Position numbers and translations under genes: made by a program | Notes under the pieces: generated by a model | Told to the model about the DNA's origin: nothing | The model's input: the letters and a program-made list of their open reading frames with translations, nothing else | Database searches by the model: none | Part shown: positions 27,349 to 35,400 of the stretch, in pieces | Layout: each line of letters starts with the position of its first letter | How positions within the stretch are numbered: position 1 is the stretch's first letter | Assembly: GCA_015062805.1 (NCBI GenBank) | Contig: SUTQ01000018.1 | Coordinates: 1 to 49,250, forward strand | Origin: Methanosphaera stadtmanae | GTDB lineage: Archaea > Methanobacteriota > Methanobacteria > Methanobacteriales > Methanobacteriaceae | DNA: 49,250 nucleotides | Direction: 5' to 3'

Positions 27349-29073
27349 ATGTATGAGAGAAATCATGATTTAATAAGCAGTAAATTCAGGGAATTTTTCT
27401 TTCCAACATTATTGACGGCTATGGCCGGAAATATTTGTATTGTTGTAGATTCCATACTTGTAAGTTTCTTCATTGGTGTGGCAAATCTATCTGCAATACA
27501 ATTGGTTTCACCATTGGTTACTTTTGTGAATTTGATTTACTGGATGATTGGACTTGGAGGCAGCATCCTTTGCTCTGTTTCTAAAGCGGAATTTGATGAA
27601 GAGTCAAGCAACGGTTATTTTTCCGTATCAATTTCATCACTCTGTATATTGGGAATACTTATTACAATCATTGGATTGATATTTTCAAAGGACATTCTGG
27701 GGATTTTATGCAGGTCTCAACAATTATTGCCTATGGTAAAATCATTTTACACAGTAGCACTCTTTGAAATGCCTTTTTTATGCTATGTGATGTCAGTATC
27801 ATATTTTGTTAGGGTAGATGGGATGCCTAATTTGGCTTTTAGAACTATATTGCTGGCCAATATTGTCAATCTTTGTTGTGATATTATTTTCATGGGTGTT
27901 CTTAAGATGGATATCGGTGGTGCAGCATTGGCTACAGTAGTTGGTTATGTAGTAGGAGCCATTTTTATTTCAACGTATTTTTTCAAGTCAGAAAGAACAT
28001 TGAAATTTATCAAATTAAAAGTTAAACCATTCATTAATAAGTTTAAGGAAATTTGCAAATCCGGTTTCCCAAGTTCATCAACACAGCTATACTTCACAAT
28101 CAAAATATACATTTATAACATCTTAATTACTCTCTTTGTAGGAGAAGCAGGAATAGCAGCATTTTCAATTTGTGACAACAGTACATTCATATTATACATG
28201 TTTTTAATCGGAGCATCTCAAACAATGTCTTCATTTGTTTCTGTTTACTTTAAGGAAGAAGATTATTCCAGCGTTTCTTATATCGTTAAAAAATCATTAA
28301 GATTCGCTTTAATTTCCAGTGTTGCATTTTCGCTAATCATAATTCTTTGTCCAAATTTAATGTTGATGTTGTATAGCGTTAAAGATCCGTCATTCGTGCC
28401 TACTGTATTAAATGCATTGAGAATATTTGCAATAAGTTTTGTTGGAATTGCAATAACATTCCTATTCACTTTTTATTCTCAGGCCATTCAGAAAAATACA
28501 ATTTCTTCAATTGTTTCACTGCTTGAAGGATTGGTTTTCCCTTGCGGATTCGCAGCAATATTACTGTTAATTCTGGGGGAAAATGGTATATGGCTTTCAT
28601 TTGCAGTAGCTGAAGTAGCTACAATTCTGTTTATCTTCCTATATTCCAGATATTTAAACAGAAAAACTGATGGAGAATATGCGGGATTCTTTATTAACAA
28701 ACATAATGATAATAAAAACGTATTTGAGTATACGATTAATGGTAATGTTAAAGAGGCTGTTGAGCTGGCTCATCAAGTTCAAGATTATTTGTCAAATAAC
28801 AAGTCTTCAGCTTTAGTCAGTTTAGCAATTGAAGAGATGCTTGTAAATATAATTAACACCAATGAAAAAGTCGATGCAATTGACGTTATTGTTAGAAATA
28901 CTGATGATAACATATTGATATCCATTAAAGATAATGGAATTGAATTTAATCCCGTAATTGAAAAAGATGATTTGAAATTTGATAACATCAGCGTTTTAAA
29001 TAAAATTGCGGATAAAATTGATTATTCTAGAGTATTGGGTTTAAATAGTACTGTAATCACTATAAAAAATTAA
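27349..29073 (+). CDS. MATE efflux transporter fused to an RsbW-like ATPase domain
   Basis: 574 residues. The first ~430 form a MATE/NorM-type transporter of about 12 membrane helices, expected to export a small molecule with cation exchange. Residues about 445-574 are a soluble histidine-kinase-type ATPase domain of the RsbW/SpoIIAB class. The N-box is IEEMLVNIINT (~495) and the G1 box ISIKDNGIEFNP (~527), with a weak terminal G-box region (GLNSTVITI). In bacteria such domains phosphorylate STAS antagonists. The gene starts 14 bp behind NRPS 1 with a strong AGGTGAT site, so it is co-translated and most likely exports that peptide. The ATPase tail may gate transport or signal product status. 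A strong terminator follows. Confidence 0.9.
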   Translation: MYERNHDLISSKFREFFFPTLLTAMAGNICIVVDSILVSFFIGVANLSAIQLVSPLVTFVNLIYWMIGLGGSILCSVSKAEFDEESSNGYFSVSISSLCILGILITIIGLIFSKDILGILCRSQQLLPMVKSFYTVALFEMPFLCYVMSVSYFVRVDGMPNLAFRTILLANIVNLCCDIIFMGVLKMDIGGAALATVVGYVVGAIFISTYFFKSERTLKFIKLKVKPFINKFKEICKSGFPSSSTQLYFTIKIYIYNILITLFVGEAGIAAFSICDNSTFILYMFLIGASQTMSSFVSVYFKEEDYSSVSYIVKKSLRFALISSVAFSLIIILCPNLMLMLYSVKDPSFVPTVLNALRIFAISFVGIAITFLFTFYSQAIQKNTISSIVSLLEGLVFPCGFAAILLLILGENGIWLSFAVAEVATILFIFLYSRYLNRKTDGEYAGFFINKHNDNKNVFEYTINGNVKEAVELAHQVQDYLSNNKSSALVSLAIEEMLVNIINTNEKVDAIDVIVRNTDDNILISIKDNGIEFNPVIEKDDLKFDNISVLNKIADKIDYSRVLGLNSTVITIKN

Positions 29074-29097
29074 CAATAACTATAAAAAATAGAAAAC

Positions 29098-29155
29098 TTG
29101 TAAAATTCTTTTTTCGAAAAAAGACTATACAATTTTACAATATCTTTTTTTTTAT
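29098..29155 (+). terminator. Nested-hairpin terminator of NRPS cassette 1
   Basis: Outer arms TTGTAAAATT (29098-29107) and AATTTTACAA (29131-29140) enclose a second palindrome CTTTTTTCGAAAAAAG (29108-29123), followed by a T9 run. This is a strong intrinsic-type terminator 25 bp after the MATE1 stop, closing the two-gene operon. Confidence 0.75.
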
Positions 29156-29258
29156 AAAAATATTAACACGTATATTATTTGGTACAAAAACTGGTATTGG
29201 TATGGGTTTAAAAATACTTTGAGGTGTATGGTCGTTTTTTTGTGATAATCTGAAATGA

Positions 29259-29447
29259 TTATTGATTGTATGTTATGTTTTTGTTGATGTTTGTTTTTTG
29301 TTTTAATACCTGTCTGTGTGTCCATCGTATTTGTTGTTCTGTATATTCTTCTTTTAAGTCCTTGTAGTGTTCTGTATATTCTGTTGTTTTGTGTTTATTG
29401 TTATAAATAAATGTCATAAACTTTAATATAGTTTCCCCTTTTCGCAT
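29259..29447 (-). other. Small ORF of the MRKGE...LKFMAFI repeat family, copy B
   Basis: A 62-codon minus-strand ORF beginning MRKGETILKFMTFI, related at its start to copy A at 14179-14274. The rest (EYTEHYKDLKEEYTEQQ) is polar and contains a short DNA repeat, GTTCTGTATATTCT, twice (near 29336 and 29369). No Shine-Dalgarno site is evident. It could be a remnant of a gene family or a repeated non-coding element; I would not call it a real protein. Confidence 0.3.
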
Positions 29448-29556
29448 TATATATCCTAATTCGAAAGTATGATTCTGAAAAAGAATTATAACATTTATTT
29501 AACCAAACAAACAAAATAGAAATGTTAATTGATTTGTAAAATTGAATAACTTAATA

Positions 29557-29751
29557 AAAAAAATCCTAATGAAATTATTGAAAAAGGAGAAGCTTTAGTT
29601 ACTAATAAAATGATTTTATCTAGATTTCGAAGTTCTATCTGCAATTAAATATGATGACATATCTTCCATTAGATATTTAGCCCATAAAATGCATAAAGAT
29701 GTTGAAGCTATTCAAAATAATAAAGTAAAACTATTCAAAATCATAAAGTAA
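29557..29751 (+). pseudogene. Decayed HTH transcriptional regulator (COG4190/HVO_A0114-like)
   Basis: Two frames together read KKNPNEIIEKGEALVTNKMI and then FEVLSAIKYDDISSIRYLAH, KMHKDVEAIQNN. The second part looks like the winged-helix region of small archaeal regulators related to COG4190 (VxSIRxLAxxLxKDVxAI). A frameshift near 29623 separates the two parts. There is no start codon in frame, and the 3' end is disrupted by a 23-bp tandem duplication, so the gene is dead. The remainder of the 29074-30052 gap holds the terminator, small ORF, dispersed repeat and AT-rich spacer. Confidence 0.55.
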
Positions 29752-29753
29752 AA
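29708..29753 (+). repeat. 23-bp tandem duplication
   Basis: CTATTCAAAATAATAAAGTA plus AAA is followed directly by a second copy with a single A-to-C change. Since 23 is not a multiple of three, the duplication shifts the frame of the regulator remnant it lies in. Confidence 0.85.
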
Positions 29754-29828
29754 CTATTATAATAAAACATAAAATAATATAAAAGTATTAAAAAAAAACA
29801 AACAAAAAGATAATTATGTCAAGTACTC

Positions 29829-29912
29829 GAAAATAAAAAAAATAATTAAATAATCATTGAATGGTATAAACATAGTTGATGTAAATAAAAATAGTAATTA
29901 TGAATAGTACAT
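29829..29912 (+). repeat. Dispersed ~80-bp intergenic repeat, copy 2
   Basis: Matches 15768-15846 in the same orientation, sharing CATTGAATGGTATAA, GTAAATAAAAATAG and ATGAATAGTACATG. It follows the decayed HTH gene. Neither copy has a visible open frame. Confidence 0.6.
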
Positions 29913-30012
29913 GTATATGTAATGATATTTTTTTATATTTTTTGTAAGTTTTTCCTGTTGGGATAAAATATTTGGGATATATTTCAAGCAATAAAGAACA
30001 AGACCATTAATC

Positions 30013-30029
30013 AAAAAAAGTAAAAAAAA
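30013..30029 (-). terminator. Oligo-T terminator of the ATPase gene
   Basis: Two T runs (8 and 7 bases) on the minus strand starting 24 bp beyond the stop of the 30053-31249 gene, matching the archaeal U-tract pattern seen elsewhere in this window. Confidence 0.5.
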
Positions 30030-30052
30030 TAGAAATATAAGAAAATATTTTT

Positions 30053-31249
30053 TTATTCTGGATAAAATCCTCTGATTTCCTTTTCATGTTCTAACCATGC
30101 TTTTATCATTTGATCTTCCAATAAATATAATTTATTTTTATATGAAACAATTCCCTTGTTTTGTAAACTGTTTAGATATTTATTAATTGTTGAAGTTGAA
30201 AAGTCTGTTTTAGAATCAATGGTATTCCATGTGGTTTCATCGTTTTCCATAATTGTTATGATTATCTTCTTTTCATATTCATTTAACGTTCCCCATACTT
30301 TTATCCACATAACTAATATCTGATCAATACTGGTATAAAATGTGTTTTTTATTTCTTCATCATCATAAAGTATATCTGAAGATAATACATTATAGAAACT
30401 ATTTATATATGCAGGTATTCCTCTTGTACATTTATAAAATCTTTCAAAACCGCTTTCAGTGAATTGAATCTCAGGCATGCGTTCTTTAAAGTAATTGTAA
30501 GTTTCTTCTTTGGTGAACGGATCAATGTTAATTTGTATCATTCTTCCCCCAAATGCTCCTGTTTCACCATTAATCATTTCTATTATTTCAGAGGTTTTTG
30601 ATGTTGAACCGGTTAATATGTAACTGACATTTGTTTGAAATTGGTTATGGCTACGTAATAACCAAAAGAAACTTTCTGAGTTTTTCATCTGTTTTAACAT
30701 TTGAATTTCGTCCATAATAATGATAAATCCATCAACTTCTTCTGTATTCTCAACAATTTTCTGAGGCAATTGCATTACAAATTTACTTATTTTCTTGTAG
30801 TCGTCTTCATAATGAGGTATTGGAATATCAAATATTGTTGTTATTTCATTGAAATCATATTTTTTTAATTTAATGTTTGTAATTAAGTTTCTTATAGAAT
30901 TATTAATTTTACTAAATTTGCTATTATCTTTTTCTTCTAGTGTTTGATTAATTTTATTTAGAATTTCTGTTAAAAGAAGAGTAGAATTCAATGTTCCATC
31001 ATTTTCAGAATATATTGAGGATATGTCAATATATGTTACAAGAAAGTTAGGATTAATGTCTTTAATTATTTTATGCAGTAGGAATGTTTTTCCTACCCCT
31101 CTGTATCCAGTGATTGATAATTGTTGTGAAATGTCTTCATGTAATCCACTAAGGTAGAAGTTTATCTTGTTTAATTCTTTGTTACGGTTATAGAAATATT
31201 TATCAATGCCTTTAGGTATAAATAAAGGTATGTTTCCCATCTTTTTCAT
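30053..31249 (-). CDS. Archaeal AAA-type ATPase with C-terminal winged helix
   Basis: A 398-residue P-loop ATPase of the archaeal ATPase group (related to STAND/Cdc6-like proteins). Walker A is ITGYRGVGKTFLLHK near residue 46; Walker B is FIIIMDEIQML near 178; an arginine/sensor region (ILTGSTSKTSEI) follows. The last ~70 residues look like a winged helix (WNTIDSKTDFSTSTINKYLN). These multi-copy archaeal proteins are poorly understood and often associated with mobile or defence regions. The ATG at 31240 (MGNIPLF) is an alternative start. A TATA-like stretch lies only ~20-30 bp upstream, so the mRNA may be leaderless. Three 45-bp repeats sit directly upstream. Confidence 0.85.
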   Translation of the reverse strand: MKKMGNIPLFIPKGIDKYFYNRNKELNKINFYLSGLHEDISQQLSITGYRGVGKTFLLHKIIKDINPNFLVTYIDISSIYSENDGTLNSTLLLTEILNKINQTLEEKDNSKFSKINNSIRNLITNIKLKKYDFNEITTIFDIPIPHYEDDYKKISKFVMQLPQKIVENTEEVDGFIIIMDEIQMLKQMKNSESFFWLLRSHNQFQTNVSYILTGSTSKTSEIIEMINGETGAFGGRMIQINIDPFTKEETYNYFKERMPEIQFTESGFERFYKCTRGIPAYINSFYNVLSSDILYDDEEIKNTFYTSIDQILVMWIKVWGTLNEYEKKIIITIMENDETTWNTIDSKTDFSTSTINKYLNSLQNKGIVSYKNKLYLLEDQMIKAWLEHEKEIRGFYPE

Positions 31250-31282
31250 CTCAGATTTTTTTCCTATTATAATATAGTTTTC

Positions 31283-31398
31283 TAATTTAAAGTACTTTAC
31301 CTAGAAAAAGTAAACAAAAAACTTTTTTGATTTAAAGTACTTTACCTAGAAAAAGTAAATAAAAAACTTCTTTAATTTAAAGTACTTTACCTAGAAAA
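31283..31398. repeat. Three 45-bp direct repeats upstream of the ATPase gene
   Basis: The unit TTTAAAGTACTTTACCTAGA with flanking A/T-rich sequence occurs three times with an exact 45-bp period. The palindromic core AAAGTACTTT starts at 31289, 31334 and 31379. The repeats lie 35-150 bp upstream of the ATPase start, just behind its TATA-like box. They resemble operator or iteron arrays bound cooperatively by a regulator, possibly the ATPase with its winged helix. The rest of 31250-31559 is AT-rich leader DNA for the two divergent genes. Confidence 0.8.
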
Positions 31399-31559
31399 GA
31401 ATATATATCTATCTGATTACTCATTAATAAAAATTAGTTATCATGTCAATAAGGGAAGAAAACCCAGAAAATAGCTGTTTATAAAATTTAATAAAAATAA
31501 TAAAACAGACTGAAAAGTATAAATCTTAAAATTACTAAAGTTTTAAAAGAGAAAATAAC

Positions 31560-31841
31560 ATGAAAAATAGGTGTATTGAAATGGGTGAACTGTCTAAACT
31601 GCCGAATATCGGTAAAGTATTAGAGAAACAATTAAATGATGTAGGAATATACAGTGTTGATGACTTGATTAACATCGGCAGTAAAGAATCATGGTTAAAA
31701 ATTAAAGAAATAGATGACAGTGCATGTCTAAATAGACTGATGGCATTGGAAGGAGCAATACAGAATATCAGATGGCATGACTTATCCGAAAATGATAAAA
31801 AGAATCTAAAAGATTTTTATAATCTGCACAAACAAAATTAA
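31560..31841 (+). CDS. TfoX C-terminal domain protein
   Basis: A 93-residue protein made only of the TfoX/Sxy C-terminal domain, a helix-hairpin-helix-like fold. GELSKLPNIGKVLEKQLNDV is the hallmark start, followed by GIYSVDDLINIGSKESWLKI and a helical tail. In bacteria TfoX affects competence gene expression; stand-alone C-domains are widespread and of unknown role, possibly binding nucleic acid. The ATG at 31581 (MGELSK) has an ideal AGGTG seven bases upstream and is probably the true start, making an 86-residue protein; the first ATG has only a weak site. Monocistronic, divergent from the ATPase. Confidence 0.8.
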   Translation: MKNRCIEMGELSKLPNIGKVLEKQLNDVGIYSVDDLINIGSKESWLKIKEIDDSACLNRLMALEGAIQNIRWHDLSENDKKNLKDFYNLHKQN

Positions 31842-31869
31842 CCTATATATTGATGTTAAAATCCACATT

Positions 31870-31948
31870 TTCCAACAGGATATTATTGATAAAAAAACAA
31901 CAGTTATTTTGCGTTATAATATAAAATAACATGGATAATCTGTTGGAA
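31870..31948. repeat. Nested inverted repeat after the TfoX-like gene
   Basis: Outer arms TTCCAACAG (31870-31878) and CTGTTGGAA (31940-31948) enclose inner arms GTTATTTT (31903-31910) and AAAATAAC (31923-31930), all perfect. The 79-bp element could fold as a long two-part hairpin. It begins 28 bp after the TfoX-like stop and might act as a terminator, a small structured RNA, or be the relic of a miniature mobile element. Confidence 0.6.
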
Positions 31949-31995
31949 TCAGCTCTCTCAACTAAACATGCAAAATTCATCTCCAACCTAAAGAG

Positions 31996-32266
31996 GTCTG
32001 AGTATACTTTCACATTTAATGTTAAGTCTTAAATAATAATATGAAGTCCAATACTAATCCGTGTGGACTTCATTATTACAGTTGTTGCTGTATTCAAGTA
32101 GTCTTCCGACATGACGAGTTTCAAAGAACATTTCCTTTTTAGCCATGACAATAATAACTGTAAGCACTGTTATTACTATCGTCTCCAGGCACTTTGTCTC
32201 CGTAGTCAATTCTATTTTTTCCTGCATAAATTGACAAAGAAATGGAATATCATGCAAGCCAATATC
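31996..32266 (-). pseudogene. 3' fragment of a third CPBP protease gene
   Basis: The minus strand encodes a peptide beginning FMQEKIELTTETKCLETIVI and ending EYSNNCNNEVHTD, matching the C-terminal third of the CPBP protease at 47342-48202, and the downstream DNA also matches (47283-47555). The two catalytic motifs in the missing N-terminal part are absent, and homology ends abruptly at about 32266. It is oriented like the right-hand CPBP gene, so the two form direct repeats around NRPS cassette 2. The fragment's tail (NNEVHTD) is like the right copy and unlike the left copy (SYRH). Confidence 0.85.
32043..32071 (-). terminator. Hairpin at the CPBP fragment stop
   Basis: GAAGTCCA (32043-32050) pairs with TGGACTTC (32064-32071), with the remnant's stop codon in the loop. 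The equivalent element after the intact copy (47331-47359) has a T-A pair where this one has C-G. Both arms changed together, which suggests the hairpin is maintained as RNA structure. Confidence 0.5.
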
Positions 32267-32273
32267 CATTTGC

Positions 32274-32423
32274 ATGGGTAAGTATACTGGTGTTCAAATT
32301 ATTAATCCATCGGCTTATAGATATTTTGGTGCTATTTCATTGATTAAATCATCAAATACACATCATGTTTTATGCAACATTCAGAGCAATTCAAGCATTT
32401 TAATAGGTTTTCTACAAAGTTAA
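32274..32423 (+). other. Possible 49-codon remnant ORF before NRPS 2
   Basis: Starting immediately after the CPBP fragment, an ATG-initiated frame reads MGKYTGVQIINPSAYRYF and continues through HHVLCNIQSNSS to a TAA. Its composition is protein-like but there is no ribosome site and I recognise no family. It may be part of a gene broken during the same rearrangement. The rest of 31842-32487 holds the nested repeat, CPBP fragment and NRPS 2 promoter. Confidence 0.2.
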
Positions 32424-32439
32424 AATTTATTATCAATAT

Positions 32440-32449
32440 AATATATAAC
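32440..32449 (+). promoter_or_regulatory. Candidate TATA box of NRPS cassette 2
   Basis: AATATATAAC lies 38-48 bp upstream of the NRPS 2 ATG at about the same distance as in cassette 1, within a run of TATAATATAT. The AT-richness makes the exact element uncertain. AAGGT serves as ribosome site about 9 bases before the ATG. Confidence 0.4.
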
Positions 32450-32487
32450 ATATAATATATTATGTTAATTGTTTAAGGTTTGATTTG

Positions 32488-35400
32488 ATGATTGATAAAA
32501 CAGAAATTATTTTCAAGGAATATTTATCCAAATTGTGGGTTGATTTTTATGAATCAACATTAATTTCTCCAAATAAAAATGGTGAAAAAGAAAAAGGTAT
32601 AACTTATAAATCAGAACACGTATTCAAAAAGGAAAACCTTGTTGAATTTGCTAAAGTCAATTCAATTTCGATTAATGAGGTTTTATTAGCAAGTTTGAGC
32701 TTAACACTTAATAAGTTCAATTTTTCACATAAAACCTTAATTTTCAATCAGAACAACGTTCCATTTGCCGCTAACTTTGAAAACAGGCAAATTTCCATTA
32801 AGGAATTTCTAGAAAAAATTCATGAGAATTATGAAAAAACTTTAGAATTTGAGGACTATGTTAATGGTGATGACCTTCTTCTAAAGCCTGAATTTTATTA
32901 TTCTTTTGATGAAAATTCAAAACAGGATTCCGAATATTCAAATTATCTGTGCATCATAGAAAATGAGAAAACTGTTTCATTGTCACTATTTTACAATGGA
33001 GAATTATATACTGAAGATTTTATTGAATTGTTCTTATCAAGTCTTGAAAAAATCATGACACAAATTATCAATGCGGATATTGATAAAACAAATATCTGCA
33101 ACATCGCTCTTGTGAATGAAAAAGAAGATACTGCTTTTAGTGAAGTTGAAATGCCGTTACTTCACAAACGATTTGAGAAACAGGCAATGGAAAAGCCTGA
33201 TGAAATTGCCCTTGTTGCAAGCGATGCCATATTGACTTACAAACAATTGGATGAAAAGGCAAATGTTATTGCAAATGCCTTAATCGATAAAGGAGTCAAG
33301 CCCCAAAGCAATGTTTTATTCATGCTTCCAAGGGACAGCGATATGATTGCTGCTATTCTAGGTATCTTAAAAGCGGGGTGTGCATTTATTCCGATTGATC
33401 CGGAATATCCTCAGGAAAGGATAAATTATATCTATGAAAACAGTCAGGCAGATTATATCATATCTGATGGATCTGGAAAAAACTCTTTAGACATTAAAGA
33501 ACTACTTAAAGAAGATAACACGGAAAATCCTGATGTTAATGTTAATGAAGATGATCTTGCTTATATGATTTACACTTCTGGATCTACTGGCAATCCTAAG
33601 GGAGTAATGATTACTCATAAGAATATCTGTAATCAGGTTTCAAACCCGAAATCCACTTATGATAGCTTACTTTGTATTACAACAATTTCTTTTGATGTAT
33701 CTATTGATGATATACTCACTTCTCTCTCAAATGGTCTAAAATTAGTATTTGCAAATGATGTTGAAATAAAGAATATTCCCGAACTGACAAAATTAATCAA
33801 TGAGAATAAACCGGAGGTGGCTGATTTCACACCTTCACGATTGGCTTCCTACTTGGAAGTTAAAGATTTTTGCAATGCAATAAGTTGCTTAAAATGTGTT
33901 TTCATTGGAGGAGAGCAATTTTCAACAAAAGTTTTTGAAGACTTAAGAAAATACAGTGATGCGGTTGTCTATAACAGTTACGGTCCAACTGAAACAACGA
34001 TTACCTCCAACAACAAGGAAGTCACTGATATAAATGATTTGACTGTAGGGTTTCCGCTAACCAATTATATCACCGATGTTCGCGATATTGACGGTAACTT
34101 ATTGCCTGATGGAGTAATGGGTGAACTGTATATTGGGGGCACTGGTGTAGGTAAGGGATACTACAACATGCCTGAAAAGACCGAAGAGGTGTTCCTGACA
34201 ATCAACGACATTCCTTATTATAGAAGCGGAGATTATGCCATCAAGCTTCCGAATGGAGAGATTGATATTAAGGGAAGGATTGACAATCAGATCAAATTAA
34301 GAGGATTAAGAATTGAAATTGGCGAAATCGAAACTAACATAAGCCAATATCCCAAAATTAAACAAGCAGTTGTAGTTATTAAAGAGATTAACGATAACGA
34401 CCATTTGTGCGCATATTATACTGCTGATGAGGAAATTAATGTTGATGATTTAAAAGAGTATTTAAAAGACCGTTTAACTCGTTATATGGTTCCTAGTGTA
34501 TTCATGCAGCTTGATAATATGCCTCAAACTCCAAATGGTAAGACAGACTTGAAGCAACTGCCTGAACCACATTTGACATTAAAGTTAACACTTCCTGAAA
34601 ACGAAACTGAAATAATGTTGCATGAACTTGCTTCATCCATTAGCAAAACAAAGGAATTCGGTACTACTGATGATTTGTATACTGTAGGATTTACTTCATT
34701 GACATTGATGAAATTAAATGCAAAGATTTATGAAGAAATGGGAATTAATCTTGATATTATTGCATTATTGGATGATCCTACAATTAAAAACATTGCAAAT
34801 GAAATTGAAAATAATGCTATCTTAGATTTAAATAATATGATTGAGTTGTCCCATAATAAGGAGTATTATCCGTTAACTGAAAATCAAATGGGAATTTATT
34901 ATGAGTGTATTCAAAGCGGAGATGTTGCACAATATAACCTTCCATCAATCATACGATTTGATAATGAAATCAGTGCAGATAGATTAAAAGAGGCCATTAT
35001 AAAAACGATTGAAACATATCCTTACCTTAAAACAAGGATTATTAGTGAAAAAGGTAAAGTGATGCTAAAACGTGATGATTCAATACCTATTGATGATATT
35101 CCAATAGTTAATGTTGAAAATATTTCAGATTATGAAATCGAAAAGGAAAATCTAAAACTATTTGATTTGCACAATGACCAACTGTTCAGATTTAAAATCT
35201 ATAAAACTCATGATGAAACAATATTGTTCTCAGATGTTCACCACATTATTTCTGATGGTGAATCATTGGATAAACTATTCACAAATATTGCCAATGCTTA
35301 TCAGGGAAGAGAAATTGAAAAAGAAACTATAAATGGTTACATAAACAGCCTGATTGAAAGTGAGAATGAAAACAGTGAAAAATACGAGTCCTCCAAAAAG

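Noticed and set aside
31283-31398. CRISPR array
   Set aside because: Only three units with AT-rich, near-identical spacing sequence, so the whole 45-bp unit repeats; there are no unique spacers and no cas genes.
32054-32275. 73-codon minus-strand frame as a real gene
   Set aside because: It is only the C-terminal third of a CPBP protease with a non-homologous start, lacks two of three active-site motifs, and has no ribosome site. Listed as a pseudogene.
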